A stretch of 23,944 nucleotides of DNA from CAZLCK01 sp964558235. Its GTDB lineage: Bacteria; Actinomycetota; Coriobacteriia; Coriobacteriales; CADBOM01. Below the pieces are notes generated by a model that ran no database searches, was not told the origin of the DNA, and was given only the letters and a program-made list of their open reading frames with translations. This document shows, piece by piece, positions 14,771 to 23,929 of the stretch. A program made the position numbers and the translations under genes. The stretch spans positions 1-23,944 of the forward strand of contig CAZLCK010000021.1 of NCBI GenBank assembly GCA_964558235.1, given 5' to 3'. Each line of letters opens with the position of its first letter. Position 1 is the first letter of the stretch.

Positions 14771-17593
14771 GTGTCTACTGGTAAGAGCAGGTCATCTGGC
14801 AGTTCATCTTCACGGTCTACTGGTACAAAAAATAAAAATTCAACATCAAAAGCATCTAGTTCAACACAAAAAAGATCTAGTGGTCAGTCGAAGTCAAGCT
14901 CGTCGCAAAAACGTCAGCTAGGTGCTCAAACAGAGATGCGTCAAAGCATTCTTAGCATGCGCATTAGAAACGATCTTATCGGCGTAGTATTAATCGTTCT
15001 AGCGATCATATTGATGATCGCCGTAATTATTCCAGGGGATGCAATTGCTTCGGTTTGGATCTCCAATACTATGCACAATCTGTTTGGTGTAGGTTCTTAT
15101 ATTGCTCCAGTATTGCTCGCTGCTTTTGGAATTTGTTTCTTCTTTCTAGGTCGAAAAGAGATAGTTTTGCCTAGAGTTGCAATAGGTGAGGCTCTCCTTT
15201 TTATCTCGGTCATCTCACTTTTTGCAGTAAACGCTCCAGGCGCTGTCGATAATCAGCAGATCTTACTACAAGATGCATATCTATTCTTTTTTGGAGGATA
15301 TGTCGGAAATGGAATTGCATATCTACTCTTAGGATTTGTAGGGCAGATCATAGCCTGTGTGATCTTGGTTGCTATTCTGATTGCCTCATTCATTATTGTT
15401 GGACTTTCGATCAGTGGATTTTTCGATTGGCTTCTCGATAAGCACTCGGCTTCCAAGAGGTATGAGGAACCGGAATTTGAAAACTCTCCATATGCTAGGG
15501 CTCGTGGAGCAAATGGAGTAGTAGCTGCAAGACACAGAGATGCTCACGCTGAGGTTGGTGGTGCTGATGCTGGAAATTTTATTCCTGCCACTCAAGCAAT
15601 GTCTTCAAGAAGCACAACGATTTTGCAGACTCCAACAGCTGTTTTAAATTCATCTCAACAAACAGCTGTTTTGGGTCATGATTTCGATGATCTACAGGAA
15701 GTGCAAGATCACAAAACTCGCAGGCTTTCTGATGTTGAAGATCTACGTCATGGTGACGATATATACGATGATATTGAAGATGTCGAAGAAATCGATATCG
15801 ACACTTCATTTGTAGATTTCCTTGTTGAAAAAGATCAAGGCGACTCTAAAAAAGCAGGGTCTAAAAGAAAATCACGCAAGCAAAAGGATGGTGTAGCTGA
15901 TCTAGCTGATGCGGCCGCTATATCTGGTGCAATCTTAACCGATGCACAAAGTGCTGCAGGTGCTAAACAAAGTGCTTACAAGCTTCCGAATATGAAGCTT
16001 TTAAAGAAATCTGGCGCAAAGAGCAAAAGTGTCTCTAGTGAGGCAGAGCTTAGGATGTTAGCTGAGCGTCTTCAAGACACACTTCATGAGTTCAATGTCG
16101 AGGGTGACGTTGTTGGCTGGGTTCATGGTCCAACAGTTACGCTTTTTAAAGTCGCTTTGCAAAGCGGTGTTAGAGTAAATAAGATTACTGCCTTGGCCGA
16201 TGATATTGCTTTGGCCTTTGCTTCTCAGGCCGTAAGAATCTTCTCTCCAATTGCTGGGACAAGTCTTGTTGGAATTGAGATTCCAAATGATGCTAGAGAC
16301 AATGTTTTGTTAGGCGATGTTTTGCCTCCAGCCGGTGACAAGCCCCTACTTCTTGCAATTGGCAAAGATGTTGAGGGCAATGCTGTCACAGCCGATCTAG
16401 CTAAGATGCCACATCTTCTAATCGGTGGAACAACAGGTTCTGGTAAATCGGTCTCAATTAATTCGATGATTATGTCGGTTTTGATGCGAGCAACACCAGA
16501 AGATGTACGCATGATCTTGATCGATCCTAAGCGTGTCGAGCTCTCGCTTTATAACGACATCCCACATCTATTTGTCCCGGTGGTCACAGATCCACATAAA
16601 GCTGCAGCAACTTTGGCCTGGGCTGTTACAGAGATGGATAGGCGTCTACGATTGCTTGAAAAGGTGGGAGCAAGAAATATCACACAATACTCTCAACTGC
16701 GAAAAAAGCATATTAGCGAACTTGAACAACAGCGCATCCAAGAAGAGATTGCACGTTCTAGCAGCCAAGATAGCGATGAGAAGGATGACTCTTTGCCAGT
16801 CGATTTAGATGACGTAGGGGATACTCAAGAGTTATCTGGCGACAAAGAGGATCAATCTGGTGAGGAAGAACACTCAGAAGAGTGGGAACATCTTCCATCG
16901 ATCATGATTGTGATCGATGAGTTGGCAGACTTGATGATGGTTGCTGGCAAGGATGTTGAGACTTCGATTAGTCGTCTAGCACAACTTGCACGTGCAGCCG
17001 GAATTCACCTGATCGTTGCAACACAAAGACCTTCAACAAATGTAATTACCGGTCTTATTAAGGCGAACATCACAAATAGGATTGCATTTAACGTAGCTTC
17101 TGGAATAGATTCTCGTGTTATCTTAGATACAACAGGAGCAGAACATCTTGTAGGACTTGGAGATCTGCTATTTAGCAAGCCCGAGTTTGGCAAGCCAGTG
17201 CGTATTCAGGGCTGTTTTGTTAGTGAAGACGAGATCAACGATGTCTGCGATTTTTTGAAAGCTCAAGGGACGCCAGACTATCACGAAGATATCTTTACAA
17301 CTTCTGTTATACCAGTTTTGGAAGGATCATCTGTAACTTCTTCTTCAGGGGATTTAGACGAAGATTTGATGTGGAAGGCAGCTGAGATAGTGGTTAGTTC
17401 TCATCTTGGATCGACCTCTGCAATTCAACGTAGACTAAAAGTTGGATATGCTCGTGCTGGACGGTTGATGGATATGCTCGAAGATAAGGGTATCGTTGGT
17501 CCAGCCAATGGAAGCAAGCCACGTGAGGTCTATGTGGATGATCTTGAAGAGCTTGAAGGTATGAAAGCTCTTGCACAAAATGACATGCTTTAA
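14771..17593 (+). CDS. ftsK: DNA translocase FtsK/SpoIIIE
   Basis: A 940-aa membrane-bound DNA pump that clears chromosome ends from the division septum. The first 60 residues are Ser/Lys/Arg-rich. Membrane segments lie near 69-87, 106-126, 137-153 and 170-212. An acidic linker leads to the motor: Walker A GGTTGSGKS (552-560) and Walker B IMIVIDELADLMM (711-723). The C-terminal gamma winged-helix domain (about 862-930; SAIQRRLKVGYARAGRLMD) reads polar chromosomal signals. Start GTG 14771 has GGAGG at 14756-14760. Odd: residues 649-709, between the Walker motifs, form a Glu/Asp/Ser-rich insert where most FtsK proteins have only a short loop. The RodZ-like gene follows after 96 bp. Identification is firm. 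Confidence 0.95.
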   Translation: MSTGKSRSSGSSSSRSTGTKNKNSTSKASSSTQKRSSGQSKSSSSQKRQLGAQTEMRQSILSMRIRNDLIGVVLIVLAIILMIAVIIPGDAIASVWISNTMHNLFGVGSYIAPVLLAAFGICFFFLGRKEIVLPRVAIGEALLFISVISLFAVNAPGAVDNQQILLQDAYLFFFGGYVGNGIAYLLLGFVGQIIACVILVAILIASFIIVGLSISGFFDWLLDKHSASKRYEEPEFENSPYARARGANGVVAARHRDAHAEVGGADAGNFIPATQAMSSRSTTILQTPTAVLNSSQQTAVLGHDFDDLQEVQDHKTRRLSDVEDLRHGDDIYDDIEDVEEIDIDTSFVDFLVEKDQGDSKKAGSKRKSRKQKDGVADLADAAAISGAILTDAQSAAGAKQSAYKLPNMKLLKKSGAKSKSVSSEAELRMLAERLQDTLHEFNVEGDVVGWVHGPTVTLFKVALQSGVRVNKITALADDIALAFASQAVRIFSPIAGTSLVGIEIPNDARDNVLLGDVLPPAGDKPLLLAIGKDVEGNAVTADLAKMPHLLIGGTTGSGKSVSINSMIMSVLMRATPEDVRMILIDPKRVELSLYNDIPHLFVPVVTDPHKAAATLAWAVTEMDRRLRLLEKVGARNITQYSQLRKKHISELEQQRIQEEIARSSSQDSDEKDDSLPVDLDDVGDTQELSGDKEDQSGEEEHSEEWEHLPSIMIVIDELADLMMVAGKDVETSISRLAQLARAAGIHLIVATQRPSTNVITGLIKANITNRIAFNVASGIDSRVILDTTGAEHLVGLGDLLFSKPEFGKPVRIQGCFVSEDEINDVCDFLKAQGTPDYHEDIFTTSVIPVLEGSSVTSSSGDLDEDLMWKAAEIVVSSHLGSTSAIQRRLKVGYARAGRLMDMLEDKGIVGPANGSKPREVYVDDLEELEGMKALAQNDML

Positions 17594-17689
17594 AATAGGA
17601 TAGGTGTATATTTTGTTAGCTTGTTTTTCAGTTTGAGATTTGTAAAAGATTTTTAAACATGTCAGGAAGGTTTTGCTAAGGTAGGCGCT

Positions 17690-18820
17690 ATGGCTGATTT
17701 TGATTATGGAGCAGAGCTGGAAGCTGGGCGGCGTCGCGCCGGACTATCAGTTCAACAAGTCTCTAACGCCATAAGATTAAGACCTGACATTATCAGAGCT
17801 TTGGAGAACTCTGATTTTGACAAGATGCCTGCCAAGGCTTTTGCTCGCAATCAAGTGAGTGCGTATGCTCGTTTTTTGGGATTAGACCCCGCAGAACTCA
17901 CTTTGCAATTTTTGAAAGCCTACGACGAATTTGAGAGCGATACCGGCACTGTTGGGTTTGTTGCAGATAGGCAAGTGCCATCGCATAGCCGCGCTTATGA
18001 TAAAGATCGTAGATATTTTACAGCCTTGGAAGAGGATAAGGCCAAGCCCGGATATCGTAGAGATTTTCAACGCAGGCGAGCTAATTCAAGACGCCTTGAG
18101 AGAGATTTTTTTGAAGATAACTATTCTCTAGAAGATTCAGGAACTAGAAGACAACGTACTCAAAGGCAGAGTCGGACATCAAGGCGTAATAGAACTTCTG
18201 GTTCGACAAGTAGCCCCTATGTACCCGACAGAACCATTTCAAGAAGCGCTGGCTCTAGATCATCTATAGGCGACAATAACATCGGCTCTTATGGATTTCG
18301 TTCAGCTCGTCAGAACAATTCAAGAAGACGTCTTATCTTAATCATTGCAGCTATCGTGATAGTTATTCTCGCAGTTGTCTTGATCGGTAGATGCTCAGGT
18401 TCTCAAAATGATGATGCTCAAGCTAACGCTTCAACCGAAGAACAGACTAGCAATATTGTTTCAGTGACAGGTGGCTCAGATTCGACAAGTAATGTGTTGT
18501 CAGATGCAACATCCGATGCTTTAGAGGAGCTTATCTCTTCGTCTTCAGACTCTGGTTCATTTAGTCTTGTTGTTACAGTGGCAGAAGAGCAAAGCTCTTG
18601 GGTTCAAATCGATGTGGATGGTACAACTGCTCTAGATCAAGATGTAGACGGTTCACAAACTTTTACCTACACAGTAACTAGTACCGCTACGATAAGTGTC
18701 GATAATCCATCTGGAGTAACTGTTAGTGTTAATAGTATCGAAGTGCCTTTTACCTCTACCGAAGATGGTGTGGGAACTTTGACTTTAACGCTAGAAGATG
18801 GTCAAGTGGTTACTAGTTAG
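17690..18820 (+). CDS. RodZ-like HTH membrane protein
   Basis: A 376-aa protein with RodZ architecture. Residues 5-75 are a RodZ-type helix-turn-helix (LEAGRRRAGLSVQQVSNAIR), followed by an Arg/Ser-rich cytoplasmic linker, one membrane segment (about 214-236, LILIIAAIVIVILAVVL) and an extracellular Ser/Thr/Asp-rich part. The last 90 residues (about 285-375) form a beta domain of the DUF4115 kind, with VQIDVDGTTALDQDVDGSQT. In rods, RodZ links MreB to wall synthesis; no mreB is visible here, and in cocci or short rods the role is less clear. Start ATG 17690 follows AAGGTAGG (17678-17685). It sits between ftsK and uvrA, 32 bp before the latter, and likely shares their transcript. Confidence 0.82.
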   Translation: MADFDYGAELEAGRRRAGLSVQQVSNAIRLRPDIIRALENSDFDKMPAKAFARNQVSAYARFLGLDPAELTLQFLKAYDEFESDTGTVGFVADRQVPSHSRAYDKDRRYFTALEEDKAKPGYRRDFQRRRANSRRLERDFFEDNYSLEDSGTRRQRTQRQSRTSRRNRTSGSTSSPYVPDRTISRSAGSRSSIGDNNIGSYGFRSARQNNSRRRLILIIAAIVIVILAVVLIGRCSGSQNDDAQANASTEEQTSNIVSVTGGSDSTSNVLSDATSDALEELISSSSDSGSFSLVVTVAEEQSSWVQIDVDGTTALDQDVDGSQTFTYTVTSTATISVDNPSGVTVSVNSIEVPFTSTEDGVGTLTLTLEDGQVVTS

Positions 18821-18852
18821 GACAGTTAGGAAATACGGGAGAATTACCTAAG

Positions 18853-21687
18853 TTGCAAGAGAACATTGTCGTCAAAGGAGCTCGCGAACATAACTTAAAA
18901 GATGTAGATGTTGAGATTCCGCGAGATAAACTCGTTGTTTTAACAGGGCTTTCAGGATCTGGTAAGTCGTCTTTGGCTTTTGATACGATCTATGCAGAGG
19001 GACAAAGGCGCTATGTTGAATCGCTATCGTCATACGCTAGACAATTTCTTGGTCAAAAAGAAAAGCCCGATCTTGACTCGATTACAGGACTTTCTCCTGC
19101 AGTTTCGATCGATCAAAAGACTACTTCAAAAAATCCACGTTCAACAGTTGGGACAGTAACTGAGATCTATGACTATCTAAGACTTTTGTTTGCGCGTATT
19201 GGAGCACCCCATTGCCCAATATGTGGTCGTGAGATTGTAAAACAGACTATAGATCAGGTGGCCGACGCTATTATCGCTTCTAGAAAAACCGGACGAATTA
19301 TAGTTTTGGCGCCTGTTGTCAAAGGTCGAAAAGGTGAGTATACAAAGCTTTTAGAGGGATTTAGAGCTCAGGGTTTTACTCGTGTGCGAGTTGATGGCGA
19401 GATTAGAGATCTTTTAGAAGAGATCACCCTGAACAAAAATATCAAACACGATATCGATGTTGTTACCGACAGAATTGTCTTAAAGGCTGGCATCGAAAGC
19501 CGCCTTGCTGAGGCGATCGAAAATGCCACAGTACTTTCTGGCGGAACTGTTATTGTGCAGTTTTTGGGAGAAAATAATAGAGTTGTGCGCGAGGAGACCT
19601 TCTCGCTAGCTCTTGCTTGCCCAGAGCATAATTATTCGATCGATGAGCTTAATCCAAGGGATTTTTCGTTCAACGCACCTTATGGCGCATGTCCTGATTG
19701 TATGGGAATAGGCTTTAAACACGAGGTCGACCCGGATTTGATCATCCCAGATCCGCTACTTTCGCTTTCGGAAGGAGCCTGTGTTGCGATTTCGATGCGT
19801 TCCAATTTTATCCCGCAAATTCTTGATGCTGTTGCAAAGCATTTAGGCGTTAGCTTAGACACCCCATTTGGGAAATATCCAAAGAAGGTTAAAGAGGCAT
19901 TTTTGTATGGTCTAAAGGATCGCGTGATGGTCGATTATCATACGCGTGATGGCCGTGATACGCATTGGACATATCGTTGGGAGGGTTTGGTCAAGCTTGT
20001 TTGGGATAGGTATAGCGAGACAGAGAGCGACCACACCAAAGCAAAGCTCGAAGAGTATTTTGCAACGATCGCTTGCCCAACTTGTCATGGCGCTAGGCTT
20101 AAACCCTCGATTTTAGCCGTTAGCGTTGGTGGGAAAAATATCTATGAAGTTACCCAGATGACGGCCGATGAATCTTTAGATTTTTTCTGCGATCTAGTGC
20201 TCGAAGGAAACGATAAGCTGATCGCTGACAGGATCATCAAAGAGATCGTAGAACGCCTAAGGTTTTTGGTCGACGTTGGTCTAGATTATCTTACTTTGGA
20301 TAGGCCAACAGCGACACTTTCTGGTGGTGAAGCACAGCGAATTAGGCTTGCAACTCAGATCGGCGCTGGCCTTATGGGCGTGCTTTATGTTTTGGATGAG
20401 CCCTCGATAGGTCTTCATCAACGTGATAATGCTAGACTGCTCGAAACTTTAAAGCACCTGCGCGATTTGGGTAATACTGTGATCGTTGTCGAACATGATG
20501 AGGATACAATTCGTGCGGCCGACTATGTTATAGATATGGGTCCAGGTGCTGGAGAAAATGGTGGTCATGTTGTAGCCGAGGGTACTCCAGATACCGTTGA
20601 AGCTTCGAAGGAATCGATTACAGGGGATTATCTTAGCGGCAGAAAGGAGATTCCAGTTCCAAAAAAGCGCAGAAACCCACGTCGTGGATCGATTCAACTA
20701 ATTGGCGCAAGTGAGAACAATCTTAAAAACGTAAGTATTAAGATCCCTATTGGAACATTTACTGTAATCACTGGTGTAAGCGGATCTGGAAAATCATCGC
20801 TTATCACAGATACGCTCTCACCGCTTTTAGCCAATAAGATCAACCATGCACGTAGGCATGTGGGTAAATACAGATCGATAAAAGGCGTCGATTTGATAGA
20901 CAAGGTTATCGACATCGATCAATCTCCGATTGGGCGAACTCCAAGGTCAAATCCGGCTACTTATATTGGCCTTTGGGATGATATCCGCCAGCTCTTTGCT
21001 TCTACTCCTGAATCAAAGGCTAGAGGATATGGGGCTGGCAGGTTTTCATTTAATGTAAGCGGTGGACGATGCGAAGCATGTAAGGGTGACGGCCAGCTTA
21101 AGATAGAGATGCACTTTTTGCCCGATATCTATGTTCCGTGTGAAGTTTGCAATGGAGCGAGGTATAACCGTGAAACGTTGCAGATCACCTATAAGGGCAG
21201 AAATGTTGCGGATGTTTTGAATATGACCGTCGAGAGTGCGCTTAATTTTTTCGAATACATTCCCCAGATTAAAAATAAGTTGCAAACAATGTATGATGTG
21301 GGACTCGGTTATATGCGCTTAGGACAGAGTGCTACAACACTTTCTGGCGGTGAAGCCCAAAGGGTCAAGCTCGCTAGCGAACTTAGGCGACGTTCGACTG
21401 GTAAAACTCTATATGTTTTAGATGAGCCAACCACAGGCCTTCATTTTGATGATGTACGCCAGCTTTTAGAGGTTTTGCAGCGTTTGGTCGATAGAGGTAA
21501 TACAGTTGTTGTTATCGAGCATAATCTCGATGTGATCAAAAATGCCGACAGGATTATCGATTTGGGTCCTGAGGGAGGAAGTGACGGCGGTAGAGTTGTC
21601 GTCTATGGGACTCCCGAAGAGGTCGCTCAATGTGAAGAGAGCTACACCGGACTTTTCCTTAAAAAAGTTTTGGATAAAACGAGATGA
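18853..21687 (+). CDS. uvrA: Excinuclease ABC subunit A
   Basis: A 944-aa ATPase, the damage-sensing subunit of nucleotide excision repair, of usual length. Two ABC ATPase halves are complete: Walker A GLSGSGKSS (32-40) and GVSGSGKSS (641-649), and signature LSGGEAQR in each half. The first zinc module uses Cys256, His259, Cys280 and Cys283 (CPEH replaces the common CPxC); the second uses Cys740, Cys743, Cys763 and Cys766. The start is TTG 18853, which gives the normal N-terminus MQENIVVKGAREHNLKDV and has GGGAG at 18838-18842. The stop overlaps the uvrC ATG by 4 bp. UvrB, the third subunit, is not in the window. Confidence 0.97.
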   Translation: MQENIVVKGAREHNLKDVDVEIPRDKLVVLTGLSGSGKSSLAFDTIYAEGQRRYVESLSSYARQFLGQKEKPDLDSITGLSPAVSIDQKTTSKNPRSTVGTVTEIYDYLRLLFARIGAPHCPICGREIVKQTIDQVADAIIASRKTGRIIVLAPVVKGRKGEYTKLLEGFRAQGFTRVRVDGEIRDLLEEITLNKNIKHDIDVVTDRIVLKAGIESRLAEAIENATVLSGGTVIVQFLGENNRVVREETFSLALACPEHNYSIDELNPRDFSFNAPYGACPDCMGIGFKHEVDPDLIIPDPLLSLSEGACVAISMRSNFIPQILDAVAKHLGVSLDTPFGKYPKKVKEAFLYGLKDRVMVDYHTRDGRDTHWTYRWEGLVKLVWDRYSETESDHTKAKLEEYFATIACPTCHGARLKPSILAVSVGGKNIYEVTQMTADESLDFFCDLVLEGNDKLIADRIIKEIVERLRFLVDVGLDYLTLDRPTATLSGGEAQRIRLATQIGAGLMGVLYVLDEPSIGLHQRDNARLLETLKHLRDLGNTVIVVEHDEDTIRAADYVIDMGPGAGENGGHVVAEGTPDTVEASKESITGDYLSGRKEIPVPKKRRNPRRGSIQLIGASENNLKNVSIKIPIGTFTVITGVSGSGKSSLITDTLSPLLANKINHARRHVGKYRSIKGVDLIDKVIDIDQSPIGRTPRSNPATYIGLWDDIRQLFASTPESKARGYGAGRFSFNVSGGRCEACKGDGQLKIEMHFLPDIYVPCEVCNGARYNRETLQITYKGRNVADVLNMTVESALNFFEYIPQIKNKLQTMYDVGLGYMRLGQSATTLSGGEAQRVKLASELRRRSTGKTLYVLDEPTTGLHFDDVRQLLEVLQRLVDRGNTVVVIEHNLDVIKNADRIIDLGPEGGSDGGRVVVYGTPEEVAQCEESYTGLFLKKVLDKTR

Positions 21688-23723
21688 TTGATCTGCTTGA
21701 CAATCTGGATGAACAGCATGGCGATAGATCTGCAATATTGCCTAGCCAAATACCAAGCGAAGATAATACTTTGACCTATGACACAGGCGCTTTCGACAAG
21801 ACGTGTGCGAGCGATTTTGATCGCGATAATTCTGAACTCTCATTAGCTGAACAGGTAGCAAAAGTTCCACAGATGCCAGGAGTTTATCTTTGGAAAAACG
21901 CCGATGGCAAGGTTATCTATGTTGGCAAAGCAAAGCAGCTTAAAAATAGAATGAGCCAATATCTTAGTGGAACTGATGAGCGTGTAAAGATCCCTTATAT
22001 GATGGAGCAGGTCTTTTCGTTTGACTATGTTGTAACTTCGAGTGAACACGAAGCTTTGGTATTAGAGAAAAACCTGATCAATCAATTTAAGCCCTATTAC
22101 AACGTGGACTATCGCGATGACAAGAGCTATCCATTTATCGCGATAACAAAGGGAGATCGATATCCGGCAATTAAGTTTACTCGTGAAAAACATGTAAAGA
22201 CTACCAGGTACTTTGGCCCCTATACCGATTCTAGAGCTGCGCGAAAATTGATCGATGTACTAAGACATGTGATCCCAATTTGCTCAGCGAGTTGTGATAG
22301 GTATCGTGCGCTAAAGCGTCAGATTGAAAAAGACCCATATTATGTAGCGGATGCGGATAGTAAACCCTGTTTTGATTACACCGTAGGTCTTGGGCCAGGG
22401 CCATGTTGTGGTGCATGCACCGAAGAAGAATATTCCCAAAATATTGAGAAAGTTGAGAAGTTTTTATCTGGACAGCGTAAAGAATTCATCTCGATGCTAA
22501 CCGAGCAGATGCACTCTGCCGCGCAAGATCTTGATTTTGAAAAGGCTGCCAGAATAAAAAATCGCATCTCAATCGTAAAAAGCCTACAGTCTTCACAACA
22601 TGTCGTACTTAGTTCAGATGTGGATTGCGATGTCATAGGATTTGCTCGCGAAGAGACTATTACAGGCGTAAATGTGTTTCAAGTTCGTGAGGGAGTCATA
22701 ATCAATACGAGCGAGTTCATCCTCGATAAGGGTAGAGATGTTCCTTGGGAAGATTTGGTCGAGACATTTTTGATCAAATATTATGATGACACCTCTGACA
22801 TTCCACGCGAGGTGATAATCCCACAGCCAATCGGAGATTGCGAAACAATCGAGAAATGGCTTACAACTAAGCTTGCCTCTGTACATGGTGCAAAGGTCAG
22901 GATCAAAGTTGCACAGCGTGGTGAGCGTCATGATCTTTTGGAGATGGCCAATAAAAACGCGATGCATTCATTATCGAGATTTAAGATTCGCACGCGCTAT
23001 GACGAGGCTCGCATCAATGATGCACTGCTCCAATTAGAAAGTGCCCTAGCTTTGCCCGATCCACCGATGCGAATCGAGTGCTATGACATCTCTACTATCC
23101 ATGGCCGTTATTCGGTTGCATCTATGGTTGTTTTTACTTCTGGTCGAATTGATTCATCGCAGTATAGGCGTTTCAGAATCAAGATGGAATCTTTAGAATC
23201 CAATGATGTTGCAATGATGGCAGAGACCATATCGCGACGTTTTTCTGAGAAAAATCGCGCAGATGTTCGCTTTGCAAAAAGGCCCGATCTCATAGTTTTA
23301 GATGGGGGAAAGCCTCAGCTAAATGCTGTGTCGCGTCAGCTGCAGGAGATGGGTTTGCCAGATATTCCACTTGTTGGACTAGCAAAGTCTGATGAAGAGC
23401 TTTTTGTTACGTGGTCTGACGATCCGATTATCTTGCCGCTTGGATCTGCCGCTCTCTATCTTGTGAAAAATATTAGAGATGAGGCACACCGCTTTGCAAT
23501 TACTTACCACAGAAAGCTTCGTGGTAAGGCTATGACAGCTTCTGTTTTAGACGATGTAGTAGGGCTTGGTCCAAAGCGGAAAAAAGCTTTGCTTAAGGAG
23601 TTTGGTTCAGTCAAAAATATGGTAGGACAAAGCGCTGAGCGCATTGCTCAGGTCAAAGGGATTCCAATCGAGGTAGCAAAAGAGGTTGTTGCAGTGCTGG
23701 ATCAACTCTTTGGCAAATCATAA
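21684..23723 (+). CDS. uvrC: Excinuclease ABC subunit C
   Basis: A 679-aa nuclease that makes both incisions in UvrABC repair. It carries a GIY-YIG domain (GVY at 66-68, YVGK at 79-82), a UvrB-binding UVR motif (QDLDFEKAARIKNRI), an RNase H-like domain (IECYDISTIHGRYSVASMVV; LIVLDGGKPQLNAV; DEAHRFAITYHRKLR) and C-terminal helix-hairpin-helices (VVGLGPKRKKALLKEFGS). Two oddities: about 50 acidic, unconserved residues precede the GIY-YIG domain, and the cysteine cluster before the UVR motif reads PCFDYTVGLGPGPCCGAC (from Cys229), with Gly237 where UvrC normally has a Cys. The ATG overlaps the uvrA stop (ATGA), so translation is coupled; no better internal start is visible. The gene is complete, ending TAA 23721-23723. 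Confidence 0.96.
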   Translation: MIDLLDNLDEQHGDRSAILPSQIPSEDNTLTYDTGAFDKTCASDFDRDNSELSLAEQVAKVPQMPGVYLWKNADGKVIYVGKAKQLKNRMSQYLSGTDERVKIPYMMEQVFSFDYVVTSSEHEALVLEKNLINQFKPYYNVDYRDDKSYPFIAITKGDRYPAIKFTREKHVKTTRYFGPYTDSRAARKLIDVLRHVIPICSASCDRYRALKRQIEKDPYYVADADSKPCFDYTVGLGPGPCCGACTEEEYSQNIEKVEKFLSGQRKEFISMLTEQMHSAAQDLDFEKAARIKNRISIVKSLQSSQHVVLSSDVDCDVIGFAREETITGVNVFQVREGVIINTSEFILDKGRDVPWEDLVETFLIKYYDDTSDIPREVIIPQPIGDCETIEKWLTTKLASVHGAKVRIKVAQRGERHDLLEMANKNAMHSLSRFKIRTRYDEARINDALLQLESALALPDPPMRIECYDISTIHGRYSVASMVVFTSGRIDSSQYRRFRIKMESLESNDVAMMAETISRRFSEKNRADVRFAKRPDLIVLDGGKPQLNAVSRQLQEMGLPDIPLVGLAKSDEELFVTWSDDPIILPLGSAALYLVKNIRDEAHRFAITYHRKLRGKAMTASVLDDVVGLGPKRKKALLKEFGSVKNMVGQSAERIAQVKGIPIEVAKEVVAVLDQLFGKS

Positions 23724-23740
23724 GTTATAAAAAAGTAAAT

Positions 23741-23778
23741 CGTGATGAGTTGTGGTGGCGCGGAGTGAAAAGTTTCGA
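23741..23778 (+). repeat. Dispersed 3'-intergenic repeat, copy 4
   Basis: GTGATGAGT (a B-unit fragment) followed by GGTGGCGCGGAGTGAAAAGT and TTCGA (A unit). It begins 17 bp after the uvrC stop, in the same orientation as the other three copies. Confidence 0.65.
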
Positions 23779-23793
23779 AAAAACATCAAAGAC

Positions 23794-23820
23794 AGCTTCT
23801 CAAACATAGGCACCCCTAGG
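23794..23820. repeat. Degenerate A'-type repeat
   Basis: AGCTTCTCAAACATAGGCAC then CCCTAGG resembles 2090-2114 (AACTTCTCAAACTTACCACG then CCCCT). Like the other A' copies it accompanies an A or B unit in the same intergenic gap. Confidence 0.4.
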
Positions 23821-23900
23821 AAAACTAAGTATGGAAAGTTACTAAAAATACCAGATAGACCGTTTACACGCTTTGTAAGGGGTAAAAACAGCATCAAGAT

Positions 23901-23929
23901 GTGACAAAGCAAAAAAATGCTGCTAAGAT
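23901..23929 (+). promoter_or_regulatory. Possible promoter for a gene beyond the right edge
   Basis: GTGACA (23901-23906), a 17-bp spacer, then TAAGAT (23924-23929); five and four of six consensus positions match. Transcription would begin near 23936. An inverted pair GCTTTGT (23870-23876) and ACAAAGC (23904-23910) overlaps the -35 and could be an operator or chance. Confidence 0.35.

Noticed and set aside
1931..23778. CRISPR array
   Set aside because: The repeats are kilobases apart, imperfect, and not separated by regular spacers; no cas genes are present.
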